Shown here in pieces: positions 17,512-26,220 of a stretch of DNA of 64,000 nucleotides. Both the position numbers and the translations under genes were made by a program. The notes beneath the pieces were generated by a model. It was not told the origin of the DNA. It did not search any database and was given only the letters and a program-made list of their open reading frames with translations. Origin of the DNA: Amylibacter marinus (GTDB taxonomy: Bacteria > Pseudomonadota > Alphaproteobacteria > Rhodobacterales > Rhodobacteraceae); the NCBI RefSeq assembly GCF_030160015.1, contig NZ_BSNN01000006.1, positions 26,658 to 90,657 on the forward strand, in the 5' to 3' direction. Every line of letters begins with the position of its first letter. Within the stretch, counting starts at the first letter, position 1.

Positions 17512-17604
17512 TCCCACAATCAAGGGCGCTATTGGCTCTGGTATTTTTGCGCGAATTGTTCGAAAAAGGAAGGCAACCGTGCAGATTTTCAGAGGCAATT
17601 CACG

Positions 17605-18153
17605 ATGAGCAACCAAGACCGCATTTGTGTAGGCGCAATTATTGGCGCCTTTGGTATCAAAGGAGAGCTGCGGGTGAAATCATTCTGTGCAGACCCTGCC
17701 GCCATCGCCGATTATGGCCCCCTAAGCACCGAGGACGGAACCCAACAATTCGAGCTAAAATTCATCGGCCCAATCAAGGGCGGGTTCGCAGTACGCATCG
17801 AGGGCATTCGCTACCGCGATCAGGCCGAAGACCTAAAGGGGATATCCCTCTTTGCCCCACGCGATGTATTGCCCAGCCTGCCAGATGATGAATTTTACCA
17901 CTCTGACCTGATCGGTTTATCGGTGCTGGACACAGGGGGGGTTAGTCTGGGTCATGTCTTGGCCGTGCACGATCACGGCGCAGGGGATTTCCTAGAAATT
18001 CAGGCCAAGGGCCAGAAAAACCCTGTGCTGATCCCCTTTACCAAGGTGGCGGTCCCCACGGTGGATTTGGCTGCGGGTAAGGTAATTGTTGATATGCCCA
18101 ACGAGGTATCGGCCCAAGAGCCACAGGCCACATCCTATGTCGACCTAGATTAG
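17605..18153 (+). CDS. rimM: Ribosome maturation factor RimM
   Basis: RimM helps mature the 30S head by binding S19. The 182-residue protein has the N-terminal RimM domain (IIGAFGIKGELRVKSF at about 12-27 and GIRYRDQAEDLKG) and the C-terminal PRC-barrel domain (about 95-170, with DEFYHSDLIGLSV and PVLIPFTKVAVP), ending in an acidic tail. The gene is in the conserved order rpsP ... rimM ... trmD ... rplS. Its stop codon overlaps the GTG start of the next gene by one base. Confidence 0.96.
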   Translation: MSNQDRICVGAIIGAFGIKGELRVKSFCADPAAIADYGPLSTEDGTQQFELKFIGPIKGGFAVRIEGIRYRDQAEDLKGISLFAPRDVLPSLPDDEFYHSDLIGLSVLDTGGVSLGHVLAVHDHGAGDFLEIQAKGQKNPVLIPFTKVAVPTVDLAAGKVIVDMPNEVSAQEPQATSYVDLD

Positions 18154-18989
18154 TGCACCAGATGCCCAGTCGCCCCACAGGCCCATTGGTCATCGTACAT
18201 GCGGGCTATCATAAAACCGGCACCACCAGCCTGCAAAATTTTATGAACCGCAACAAAGAGACCCTGCGACCCTATTGCAGCTACTATGGCAAGGCAGATT
18301 TCCTATCCGCCGGAGCCAATGCCCGCATTTATGCGCAACGCCCCTTTCCTTGGCGGCTGTACCGATTTCGCCGCTCGTTTCGCCGCTTTCTTGCTCAGAT
18401 CGATCCAGACCCAGTGATTGTGCTGTCGCGCGAAACCTTCGCTGGCAATATGCCCGGCCATCGTAAGTGGCATGGCGGATTGGTGAAATCCTACGGCCCA
18501 CCCAGCGCAGCCTTGGCACGGGTGATAATCCAAGAGCTACTCCGCCGCTTTGGCCCCGAAACGCGCATCACCTATCTGATGACAACCCGGGATAAAGAGC
18601 CGTGGATTAAATCGGTGTACGGCCATCTGCTACGTTCTCGGCGCCTCGTCGATGATTTCGATACATTCCGCACCAGCCTGAAAAATCTGCAAAGCCCCGC
18701 CAAGCAAGCACAAGTGTTGGCCCGAAAAATCGCACCCGTAGAATTGATCAGCGTAGCACTAGAAGATTATGGCACCCACAGGTTCGGCCCCGCCGAGGCA
18801 CTTCTGCAATTGATCTCTCTGCCCGATGATATCCGTGAAACCCTACAGCCCATCCACCGCCCCGCCAATACAGGCCAATCCGCCGATCTACAGCAACAGT
18901 TCCTACAACTGAACCGCCAGATCAAAGACAAGGCCGAACTAAAGCGGCGCAAGGAGCGCATCCTAAAATCCCCCACCCCAAGGCATTAG
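18153..18989 (+). CDS. Sulfotransferase-like protein
   Basis: The 278-residue product carries VIVHAGYHKTGTTSLQNFM near 14-32, matching the PAPS-binding (5'-phosphosulfate) loop of the sulfotransferase superfamily (HxxKTGTTSLQ). A later DPDPVIVLSRETFAG and RITYLMTTRDKEPWIKSVY match the second region with Ser/Arg residues of the 3'-phosphate site. The acceptor is unknown; it may be a cell-surface sugar. Start is the GTG at 18153, or the ATG at 18162, which would give 275 residues; neither has a clear ribosome binding site. It is inserted between rimM and trmD, which are usually adjacent. Confidence 0.8.
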   Translation: MHQMPSRPTGPLVIVHAGYHKTGTTSLQNFMNRNKETLRPYCSYYGKADFLSAGANARIYAQRPFPWRLYRFRRSFRRFLAQIDPDPVIVLSRETFAGNMPGHRKWHGGLVKSYGPPSAALARVIIQELLRRFGPETRITYLMTTRDKEPWIKSVYGHLLRSRRLVDDFDTFRTSLKNLQSPAKQAQVLARKIAPVELISVALEDYGTHRFGPAEALLQLISLPDDIRETLQPIHRPANTGQSADLQQQFLQLNRQIKDKAELKRRKERILKSPTPRH

Positions 18990-19021
18990 ACAGCCCCCTC
19001 TCTTTTGGTTAAACACCGCCC

Positions 19022-19828
19022 ATGAGCAAGACAAACAAATCCCATGGCCGTTTGGCTATCCGCCCGACACTGCGCGCCCGCGAGTTAATGACCAATACAC
19101 CCGATATCGTCGGTGTGTGGAAAGCCAAGGTCATCACCCTGTTTCCTGAATCCTTCCCCGGAGTTCTGGATCGTTCTCTCACGGGTAAGGCGCTACAAGA
19201 TGGGCTGTGGCAATTGGAAACAATCCAGTTGCGCGGATATGGCATTGGAAAACACAAGGATGTGGATCATCCCCCTGCCGGTGGTGGCGCTGGCATGGTG
19301 CTGAAACCTGACGTGGTCGGCGCCGCCTTGGCTGATGCACGCCGCGCAACGCCTGTCGACCCCAAGGCATGGCCCGTGGTCTATATGTCCCCGCGCGGCA
19401 AACCTTTGACACAAGCTATGGCACAGGAATTTTCCCAAGCACAGGGCATGACCATTCTCTGCGGTCGGTTCGAAGGCGTAGATGAGCGTGTGCTAGAGGA
19501 ATACAATGTCCAAGAGGTATCGCTGGGCGATTTCGTGTTGACGGGCGGTGAAATCGCCGCCCAAGCAGTAATCGATGCCACGGTGCGCCTGCTGCCCAAT
19601 GTACTGGGCAATGCCGATAGCACCGTAGACGAAAGCCACTCCAACGGATTGCTGGAACATCCTCAATACACCAAACCCGCAGAATGGCAGGGGCGTAAAA
19701 TCCCCGAGGTTCTCTTGTCAGGGCACCACGGAAACGTGGATAAGTGGCGCCGCGGCATGGCAGAGAAGCTGACAAAAGAGCGCCGCCCAGACATGTGGAA
19801 GGCCTATCAGGCCCGCAAGGACACATAA
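19022..19828 (+). CDS. trmD: tRNA (guanine-37-N1)-methyltransferase TrmD
   Basis: TrmD methylates G37 of tRNAs to prevent frameshifting, using SAM bound in a trefoil-knot fold. The 268-residue protein begins with about 30 extra residues before the usual start VWKAKVITLFPESFPG, an extension common in related bacteria. Then come GYGIGKHKDVDHPPAGGGAGM (about 73-93), ILCGRFEGVDERV and the SLGDFVLTGGE knot motif near 165. The C-terminal part includes LLEHPQYTKP, which carries the catalytic region. A shorter start further in is conceivable. Downstream is a 357-bp gap before rplS. Confidence 0.97.
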   Translation: MSKTNKSHGRLAIRPTLRARELMTNTPDIVGVWKAKVITLFPESFPGVLDRSLTGKALQDGLWQLETIQLRGYGIGKHKDVDHPPAGGGAGMVLKPDVVGAALADARRATPVDPKAWPVVYMSPRGKPLTQAMAQEFSQAQGMTILCGRFEGVDERVLEEYNVQEVSLGDFVLTGGEIAAQAVIDATVRLLPNVLGNADSTVDESHSNGLLEHPQYTKPAEWQGRKIPEVLLSGHHGNVDKWRRGMAEKLTKERRPDMWKAYQARKDT

Positions 19829-20185
19829 CCACAAATCAGGCGTAAAGGCCCCGATCCAAATCTTTAAAATATCCAAAAGAAGCGCATCGAAAACCACCCA
19901 GCGCCCCTTGATCCCAAGCAATTTTACGCCTATACGACCCCAGTTACCAGTGATGCGAGTCGCCGGTGGCGGGCTTGTCTGTTGTATAACCGATTGCCGC
20001 GTGATGGGATTTCTTTTGCCCTGATCCAGCAAAGACCGCGTTCAGCGGCTGGTTTTATGGGAAACATTCCCAAAAATGAAACGTCGATCCTATCTCTGGC
20101 GGGCGCATTGCGGACCCGGATAAAGACCAAGAGCAATTGGGTAGAAAAATCAAAACCGTCATAAAGACGCGTAAAGGAAAACGTT
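19829..20185 (+). other. 357-bp leader region between trmD and rplS
   Basis: No gene is supported here. AGGCGTAAA at 19838-19846 and TTTACGCCT at 19923-19931 are perfect inverted copies that could close a 94-nt structured element, and the right half (about 19960-20160) is GC-mixed without clear hairpins. A ribosomal protein leader controlling rplS-rpmE is possible. A minus-strand frame of 104 codons crosses the region into trmD but has no recognisable similarity. AAAGGAAAA precedes the rplS ATG. Confidence 0.4.
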
Positions 20186-20557
20186 ATGAACTTGATTGCA
20201 CAGCTAGAAGCTGAACAAATTGCAAGCTTGGGCAAAGATATCCCTGATTTCAAAGCAGGTGATACTGTCCGTGTTGGCTACAAAGTGACCGAGGGCTCTC
20301 GCTCTCGTGTACAGAACTACGAAGGTGTCTGCATTGCGCGCCAAGGTGGCGACACTATTGCCGCATCTTTCACTGTTCGCAAAATCTCATTTGGTGAAGG
20401 CGTAGAACGTGTGTTCCCGCTGTATTCCACAAACATCGACAGCATCGAAGTTGTACGTCGTGGCCGTGTGCGTCGCGCGAAATTGTACTACTTGCGTGAG
20501 CGTCGTGGTAAGTCTGCTCGTATCGCCGAGAAGACAAACTACCGTCCTAAGAAATAA
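20186..20557 (+). CDS. rplS: 50S ribosomal protein L19
   Basis: L19 lies at the 30S-50S interface. The 123-residue product shows the full family pattern: [19 protein letters not shown] (about 19-37), [35 protein letters not shown] (about 62-82) and [24 protein letters not shown] at the end. The start is preceded by AAAGGAAA. It is followed after 11 bp by rpmE in a two-gene unit that ends in a terminator at 20814. Confidence 0.98.
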   Translation: MNLIAQLEAEQIASLGKDIPDFKAGDTVRVGYKVTEGSRSRVQNYEGVCIARQGGDTIAASFTVRKISFGEGVERVFPLYSTNIDSIEVVRRGRVRRAKLYYLRERRGKSARIAEKTNYRPKK

Positions 20558-20568
20558 GGAACAGAGCA

Positions 20569-20790
20569 ATGAAAAAAGATTTGCACCCTGATTACCACAT
20601 GATCACTGTTAAGTTGACAGACGGTACAACATACGAAACGCGTTCAACATACGGCAAAGAAGGCGACGTATTGGCGCTGGAAATTGACCCCTCTGCGCAC
20701 CCAGCTTGGACTGGCGGCAACCAAAAACTGATGGATGCTGGCGGACGTGTTTCAAAATTCAAAAACAAATACGCTGGTCTTGGATTTTAA
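20569..20790 (+). CDS. rpmE: 50S ribosomal protein L31 (cysteine-free type)
   Basis: The 73-residue protein starts [19 protein letters not shown] and ends [21 protein letters not shown] plus a short tail. The zinc-binding cysteines of E. coli L31 are absent; their place is held by ordinary residues, as in other alphaproteobacteria. The longer C-terminal tail with [16 protein letters not shown] is also typical of that group. It forms the end of the rplS-rpmE unit. Because the zinc ligands are missing, this form does not depend on zinc. Confidence 0.96.
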   Translation: MKKDLHPDYHMITVKLTDGTTYETRSTYGKEGDVLALEIDPSAHPAWTGGNQKLMDAGGRVSKFKNKYAGLGF

Positions 20791-20813
20791 TCCAAACCAC
20801 AGTGAAAAATTTC

Positions 20814-20843
20814 AAAACGCCGTTGAAATCAGCGGCGTTTTTT
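20814..20843 (+). terminator. Rho-independent terminator of rplS-rpmE
   Basis: AAAACGCCG and CGGCGTTTT make a 9-bp stem, extended by two weaker pairs, over a short loop, and the right arm continues into TTTTTT. It lies 24 bp after the rpmE stop and just outside the opposing Sel1 gene (stop at 20863). Confidence 0.93.
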
Positions 20844-20862
20844 ATTACACCATCACGCGGCG

Positions 20863-21864
20863 CTATTTTGTGAATGGCCTGATGCGTGCGCTAAACAAAT
20901 CTCTTGCGGCAATGTAATCGGGCTCGGTCTTTTGAATCAGCGTCTCGAAATATCCACTATATGCATAATCGTCGATAGACTCAGCGTGGCTGTTGCCATA
21001 TTCGCCGCGCAAGTAATCTTCTAGGCGTTTTGATCGTTCGCTCTTTTCCATACCACGATCATAGGCCAGATGCAGAACCCGCCATGCCATTCCGAAATTC
21101 TGCTCTACACTGGCATAATACTCGGCCACCATCAGCATCGCCGGGTTGTGGCGCTCTTTGGCAGATTGCATGATCAACCCCATACCAAAGGCGGGGTTGG
21201 GCGCATCGAAGCGTCCCTCAATATAGGCCTGCCCCACCACGGCTTGTGCCTCTGCGTGTCCCAAAAATGCCGCGAATTCGGCCCAATAAAACGAATTTCC
21301 CATATCCCTCGGCACGCCATTCCCGTTGCCATGCGCCTGTGCCAAAAACCAAGCTGAATCGCCGTGCCCCTCTTGGACTGCCCGTTCGAACCAAATTAGG
21401 ATGCTCTCTTTGGGCTGTACTACGCCCTTGGTAGAGGAGGCATTGTTCACAATTTTTGTGGCCGGTTTTTGCCCGTTGGGGCCGGTATAGGTTTCCTCAT
21501 AAAGAGCTGTGGCCTCTTTCAGGCGAGCTATCTCATCGGCGGGTTGCTCATCTCTGCCAAAATGTAACATAAATTCTGTCAACAACCCCGCCAGATATAC
21601 CCCTGAGGCCCGATCCCCTTGCGCATAGGCATCACGTAACAACTGCTTGGCCCTAAATCGATCGATGGCCACGCCCCGCCCAGTGTACAGCATATTCGCG
21701 TAATATCGAATTGCCACCGGATCCCCTGCCGCCACTGGGCCCAGAAACTGTTGTTCAGCCTCGGCATATTTCGAATTATTGTACAGCTGGATCCCACGCT
21801 CTGTATCGCATAACGCAGATTGGGCGCCGGAAAACAGCGCGAAAATTATTACAAAGTATCGCAT
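20863..21864 (-). CDS. Secreted Sel1-repeat (TPR-like) protein
   Basis: The 333-residue protein begins with a signal peptide (MRYFVIIFALFSGAQSALC, cleavage after about residue 19) and is built of Sel1-type repeats. Examples are DPVAIRYYANMLYTGRGVAIDRFRAKQLL near 48-76, GHGDSAWFLAQAHGNGNGVPRDMGNSFYWAE near 176-206 and HAEAQAVVGQAYIEGRF after it. Such proteins act as periplasmic scaffolds or in envelope stress, but the partner here is not evident. It is convergent with rpmE and lies 404 bp from mipZ on the other side. Confidence 0.82.
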   Translation of the reverse strand: MRYFVIIFALFSGAQSALCDTERGIQLYNNSKYAEAEQQFLGPVAAGDPVAIRYYANMLYTGRGVAIDRFRAKQLLRDAYAQGDRASGVYLAGLLTEFMLHFGRDEQPADEIARLKEATALYEETYTGPNGQKPATKIVNNASSTKGVVQPKESILIWFERAVQEGHGDSAWFLAQAHGNGNGVPRDMGNSFYWAEFAAFLGHAEAQAVVGQAYIEGRFDAPNPAFGMGLIMQSAKERHNPAMLMVAEYYASVEQNFGMAWRVLHLAYDRGMEKSERSKRLEDYLRGEYGNSHAESIDDYAYSGYFETLIQKTEPDYIAARDLFSARIRPFTK

Positions 21865-22268
21865 TTGAACCCCATTTATTTATAAATACTATAACACAAC
21901 TACCTTATTCACAGAAGGCACTTGATCACACACCACTGCTTTCTGGGCATTACTGATAAATGTCAGAGATCATGTGCTTGGGGTATCGTTGAGCGCCGCT
22001 GGCTTCGCGGTGGTTGAAAACCAGCTGGTTCTTCACCACCCGGACATCCGCTACGGTGTTATAACAAGAGTGATGGGCCTCAGTGTTTTACCGCCAAGGG
22101 ATTCAACGATCTGGTTAAATTTCCCACCAATTATAGTCACCGAACATGATACAGAAAAATAGGGCATTGCCGTCACGAAAAATGACCAATGAGGGTTCTT
22201 ATGGTGTAGATTATCATATTGAATTCAGTCAAAACATAAGACAAAACACCCCAAAAAAGGCAGGTACA
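21865..22268. other. 404-bp intergenic region with possible transposase remnant
   Basis: No intact gene is seen. A plus-strand frame at about 22067-22145 reads SDGPQCFTAKGFNDLVK, ending in a TGA stop; it resembles the SDN-G-P-x-F-T-A-K-F segment of DDE integrase/transposase cores, but with a disturbed SDNG core. A further stop lies in the same frame upstream. If real it is an old, broken fragment of fewer than 40 codons. The left end (21865-21960) is AT-rich and should hold the Sel1-gene promoter; the right end holds the mipZ promoter. Confidence 0.3.
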
Positions 22269-23063
22269 ATGTCCCATTTAATCGTATTTGGAAATGAGAA
22301 GGGTGGCGCGGGTAAGTCCACGCTGTCCATGCATGTGGCCTGTGCCCTATTACAAAGTGGCAAACGGGTTGGCGTGCTGGATTTGGATCTGCGTCAGCTG
22401 TCTCTACAGCGATTCTTCGAAAATCGCGCAGCCCATAGTGCGGCCCAGAACCTTGCTCTTCCTATGGCCCAGATCGGGGAACTTGACCTAACCAAAACTG
22501 GCGAGAACTGGGAGGCCGACGAGTTTGCAACCCGCATTGCCGCGCTCAAAGAGCAAAATGATTTTGTGTTGATCGATTGCCCGGGCGCCCTGACGCGATT
22601 CAGCGAACTGGCCCACGCGGCATCGGATACATTGGTGACGCCGATGAACGATAGCTTTATCGATTTTGATCTGTTGGCCCGCCTTGATGGCGAAACCAAT
22701 CAGGTCAAAGGCCCTTCGATCTATTCCGAAATGGTCTGGGATGCCCGCAAGGCGCGCAGTTTGGCCCGTGGAAAGCCCATAGATTGGGTGGTGGCGCGTA
22801 ACCGTTTGGCATCCCAAAACATGCACAATAAACGCAAAGTCGCAGAAGCCTTGGATAATCTATCCAAGCGGATTGGGTTTCGCCTGTGTCCAGGCCTTAG
22901 CGACCGTGTGGTATTTAAGGAATTATTCCCCAGAGGCCTAACAGTGGCTGATCCGCAATCCGCCACCAAACTGGCCTCTAGTCTCTCGAACGTGGCCGCC
23001 CGCCAAGAGCTGCGCGATCTGATGACCGAACTTAACCTTGCGGATTTTAGCCTAGGGTTCTAG
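22269..23063 (+). CDS. mipZ: Division plane positioning ATPase MipZ
   Basis: MipZ is a ParA-family ATPase of alphaproteobacteria. It binds near the chromosomal ParB/parS complex, forms gradients from the poles and blocks FtsZ assembly away from mid-cell. The 264-residue protein has the deviant Walker A FGNEKGGAGKSTLSMH (about 7-22), the MipZ-specific DLDLRQLSLQRFFENR (about 38-53), Walker B DFVLIDCPG, and TLVTPMNDSFIDFDLL in the middle. It ends with GFRLCPGLSDRVVFKELFPRGLTV, again typical of MipZ. The ATG at 22269 is chosen by homology; the frame extends 41 codons upstream without similarity. Confidence 0.96.
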   Translation: MSHLIVFGNEKGGAGKSTLSMHVACALLQSGKRVGVLDLDLRQLSLQRFFENRAAHSAAQNLALPMAQIGELDLTKTGENWEADEFATRIAALKEQNDFVLIDCPGALTRFSELAHAASDTLVTPMNDSFIDFDLLARLDGETNQVKGPSIYSEMVWDARKARSLARGKPIDWVVARNRLASQNMHNKRKVAEALDNLSKRIGFRLCPGLSDRVVFKELFPRGLTVADPQSATKLASSLSNVAARQELRDLMTELNLADFSLGF

Positions 23064-23066
23064 CCC

Positions 23067-24557
23067 CTAGGCCCCCGGGCCAATCGCCGTACAGGGCTGA
23101 TTACGCGCATTCAGGCGTGCACAGGCGCGCTGCGCACTGCCGCTGCTGATCCCCACAAAACGCGCACGATACATTGTGCGTCCATCGATCTGTGCAGGGG
23201 AAATTTTACGCAAAGCCCCAGACAGAGCCTGTAGATCAGCCAATGCCGTACGCAGCAAAATCTTCTCCGCCTTGTAGCGTGATCCATATGCGCCCAACTG
23301 CACCGACCATCCGCCGCCCTGCGCACCGGTTTGACGTGTTACAATGCGGCGCACTTCTGGTTCTGGCTCTATATACCCAGCGGTTGCGCTAACCAATGCT
23401 ACGGAATTTACGATAGCTGTTTCGGTATCCAATGCGGCCTGTGCGCTGTTGTTGGCGTGTAATTCGGGCCGCTTTGCAGGGGCAACAGCAACCTCTTGCT
23501 CGGCCTTGGCAGCCAGTTTCGCCGCCGAGTTTGCCTGCGCTTGTGCCGCTGCTAGAATTTGCGCTTCTAGATCGTCTTGCGATGCGCTTGCAACCAATAG
23601 CGGCCCATCATCAAAGGCTGGACGCGATTTAGGGCGCGAGGCAAAGCTGGGCGCGCGCGGCGCTTTCAACGTGAGACTATCTGGAACAGGTGCCGCCGCT
23701 GCCAATCGCGCACCCCGCGTAGGGGTCGCAGGCATAGCATTAGACGCATAGCGATTAGGCACACGGTTAAATCCCATATCCAGTAATTCTGCCACCCGCG
23801 CATTGCGTGTGGCAGATGACCGCCCACCAAACATCGCCACGATCACACGCTTGTTGCCGCGCTGCGCCGAGGCCACCAAATTAAATCCAGCCGCATTGGT
23901 ATAGCCGGTCTTGATACCATCCGCCCCGCGATAATTGGCCAACAGTTTACGATTGGTATTGGGTACAACCCGCAGACCCGCATCGGCATTGCGCCGTGAG
24001 AATAGATTATAGTAATCAGGGAAATCATACATAATTCGCCGCCCCAACAACGCCATATCACGCGCCGTGGACATATGCCCAGAAGAGGTCAACCCATGGG
24101 CGTTCTTAAAGCTGGTCTTGCTCATGCCCAGCGCCTTGGCCTGTGCGGTCATGCGCTTGGCGAAATTCGCCTCAGACCCTGCGATCGCCTCGCCCAACAG
24201 CGTGGCGGCATCGTTGGCGGATTTCACAGCCGCCGCGCGGATCAGATGGCGCACAGATATTTTCATTCCCGCCTTCAAACCCAAGCGCGATGGCGGCTCT
24301 GATGCCGCATGTTTTGTGACCTTGATCTTTTGATCCAGATGCAATTGCCCGCTCTCTACGGCCTTAAAGGTCATATACAGCGTCATCATTTTGGTCAGAG
24401 ATGCTGGGTGCAGCCGTGTATCAGCATTGCGCGAATGCAAAACCTCGCCAGTGCGCGCATCCATCACCAATGCCGCATAGGGTGCGGCCAGCGAAATGCC
24501 GGAAAAAAACATGAGAATTGTTGCGAGAACTGCCCCGCGAAATGCCTGAATTTGCAT
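23067..24557 (-). CDS. D-alanyl-D-alanine carboxypeptidase (PBP5/DacF type) with SPOR domain
   Basis: This periplasmic serine D,D-carboxypeptidase trims peptidoglycan stem pentapeptides. The signal peptide covers about residues 1-24. The catalytic motifs of the S11 family are S53-LT-K56, S113-A-N115 and K216-T-G218, and the domain ends near 270. A Pro/Ala-rich linker of about 150 residues follows. The last 75 residues (from GGWSVQLGAYGSRYKAEKIL) form a SPOR domain, which binds glycan strands lacking stem peptides at division septa. The domain pair suggests action at mid-cell. It is convergent with mipZ, only 3 bp away. Confidence 0.93.
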   Translation of the reverse strand: MQIQAFRGAVLATILMFFSGISLAAPYAALVMDARTGEVLHSRNADTRLHPASLTKMMTLYMTFKAVESGQLHLDQKIKVTKHAASEPPSRLGLKAGMKISVRHLIRAAAVKSANDAATLLGEAIAGSEANFAKRMTAQAKALGMSKTSFKNAHGLTSSGHMSTARDMALLGRRIMYDFPDYYNLFSRRNADAGLRVVPNTNRKLLANYRGADGIKTGYTNAAGFNLVASAQRGNKRVIVAMFGGRSSATRNARVAELLDMGFNRVPNRYASNAMPATPTRGARLAAAAPVPDSLTLKAPRAPSFASRPKSRPAFDDGPLLVASASQDDLEAQILAAAQAQANSAAKLAAKAEQEVAVAPAKRPELHANNSAQAALDTETAIVNSVALVSATAGYIEPEPEVRRIVTRQTGAQGGGWSVQLGAYGSRYKAEKILLRTALADLQALSGALRKISPAQIDGRTMYRARFVGISSGSAQRACARLNARNQPCTAIGPGA

Positions 24558-24830
24558 CGGTTAACCCCGATATCTTGTCTACTGCCTGTGGTCGCAATTT
24601 TTACCGCGACTCTGTTATAGAATAATCTGTAGCACGCAACTCGATTTGCGAAAACAGAATATTTTTCAATCCATTAGCACTGGCGTAACAAGGCCACACC
24701 ACGATATAGGGTGCTGATAGGGAGCTACGGCACAAGTTATGGGATTGATGTTGGGCATCTTGTCTCTTTATCAATACCCTCTGGGCGATATATAGTTACG
24801 CTTAATTTGAATGACCGGTGATTCCTCAAC

Positions 24831-25166
24831 ATGTCAGACCTTGCAAAGATCATAATGGCCCAAGACCCAGACGACGATTTGGGATTGGCGACCAAAACCC
24901 GCCCCAAGACAGAAAAACCTAAGATGTATAAGGTGATCCTGTTAAACGATGACTACACCCCAATGGAATTTGTGATCCATGTGCTAGAGCGGTTCTTCAG
25001 CATCAACAGCACACAGGCCCACGAGTTGATGATGGCCGTGCACAAAAAAGGCATGGCCGTGGTGGGGGTGTTTTCCCACGATGTGGCAGAAACCAAAGTC
25101 ATGCAGGTAATGGAACTGGCCCGCCAGCAACAGCACCCCCTGCAATGCACCATGGAAAAGGAATAG
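24831..25166 (+). CDS. clpS: ATP-dependent Clp protease adaptor ClpS
   Basis: ClpS delivers N-degron substrates to ClpA for ClpAP degradation. The 111-residue protein has the N-terminal extension followed by the core [24 protein letters not shown] (about 33-56; the D-D-Y-T-P loop and M are part of the N-degron pocket), [27 protein letters not shown] with the conserved His, and a C-terminal PLQCTMEKE. The ATG at 24831 has no strong ribosome binding site, and the ATG at 24855 is an alternative. It is followed after 15 bp by an RsmC-like methyltransferase gene. Confidence 0.96.
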   Translation: MSDLAKIIMAQDPDDDLGLATKTRPKTEKPKMYKVILLNDDYTPMEFVIHVLERFFSINSTQAHELMMAVHKKGMAVVGVFSHDVAETKVMQVMELARQQQHPLQCTMEKE

Positions 25167-25181
25167 GGCCCAGCCCCCGTT

Positions 25182-26186
25182 ATGACCCACGACATTCGTC
25201 TATCCTTGGCCCTTGATCAAATCTCTGCACCTATAGAAAATGCACTGGTGCTTAACGCCCAGCCCCATAAATACCCAGACCTGCCCTCACCGCATTGCCA
25301 GCAGAGCTTTCGCCCATATTGTGACCAGCTGTCCGCACTAGGCCTACATTGTGGCGAGGATTTACCGCGCGGGCAGGATATCGCAGTCGTCGAGATCACC
25401 AGATTCAAGCCTCAAACACAGGCACTGATCGCGCGCGCGATTGATCATGTGGCACAGGGTGGTTTGATTTTGGTGAACGGCGCAAAAACCGATGGTATAG
25501 AAAGCCACCTTAAGAATCTGCGCAAACTGCTAGAAATTGACGGAGTAGTTTCCAAGGCCCACGGCAAGGCATTCTGGTTTACTAGGACAGGCACAGAAAA
25601 CCCCGTGGCACAATGGCAAGACACCCTGATCCCCAGCAAAAACAAAGATGGGTTCATGACCCAAGCAGGTGTTTTCAGCGCCAATCATATCGATCCCGCA
25701 TCGCGTCTTTTGGTGGATAACCTGCCCAAAACATTGGCTGGGCGCGGTGCCGATCTTGGCGCGGGCTGGGGCTATCTTTCTACCAAGATACTAGCGCAAT
25801 ACCCTAAAATCTTGGGGTTAGATTTGGTCGAGGCCGATCTAAACGCTCTAGACTGCGCAAGATTAAATGTCACCGATACCCGCGCATCCTTCCACTGGCA
25901 GGACGCCACCGAATTCAAAACACCGCCCCTTGATTTTGTGGTGATGAACCCCCCGTTTCACAACAGCCGCCTTGCGGATCCCGAAATTGGTCGCGCCTTT
26001 ATTCAACGCGCCGCTCAGCTGTTGAAGCCAAAAGGCCAATTATGGATGGTTGCCAATAGGCAACTGGCATACGAGTCTACGCTAGAGGCCTGTTTCATCA
26101 ACAGCCAAATTCTGCAAGAAACCCCACAGTTCAAGGTGATCCGCGCAGATCGCCCCCAAAAACCAAAAGCGCAGCGCGCGCAGTAA
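25182..26186 (+). CDS. RsmC/RlmG-type rRNA (guanine-N2)-methyltransferase
   Basis: The 334-residue protein has a degenerate N-terminal domain (about 1-140) and a C-terminal SAM-dependent methyltransferase domain starting near 155. The SAM loop ADLGAGWGYLSTKIL is at about 190-204, and the catalytic NPPFHNSRL is at 256-264, the N-P-P-[FY] signature of N2-guanine or N6-adenine methylation. The two-domain plan matches E. coli RsmC (G1207 of 16S rRNA) and RlmG (G1835 of 23S), and RsmC is the more likely of the two. It sits directly after clpS. Confidence 0.85.
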   Translation: MTHDIRLSLALDQISAPIENALVLNAQPHKYPDLPSPHCQQSFRPYCDQLSALGLHCGEDLPRGQDIAVVEITRFKPQTQALIARAIDHVAQGGLILVNGAKTDGIESHLKNLRKLLEIDGVVSKAHGKAFWFTRTGTENPVAQWQDTLIPSKNKDGFMTQAGVFSANHIDPASRLLVDNLPKTLAGRGADLGAGWGYLSTKILAQYPKILGLDLVEADLNALDCARLNVTDTRASFHWQDATEFKTPPLDFVVMNPPFHNSRLADPEIGRAFIQRAAQLLKPKGQLWMVANRQLAYESTLEACFINSQILQETPQFKVIRADRPQKPKAQRAQ

Positions 26187-26220
26187 TCCGCTAGCCTGCG
26201 ATCAACAACAAGGAATCGCC

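Noticed and set aside
19718..20032. Minus-strand frame of 104 codons between trmD and rplS
   Set aside because: It is rich in hydrophobic residues but has no recognised motif, no ribosome binding site, and overlaps the trmD end by 110 bases.
22146..22268. N-terminal extension of MipZ to the upstream ATG
   Set aside because: The 41 extra codons have no similarity to MipZ, and the canonical start with the Walker A motif lies at 22269.
24739..24795. Possible 18-codon leader peptide before clpS
   Set aside because: No attenuator-like structure or run of regulatory codons; 18 codons of ordinary content are expected by chance.
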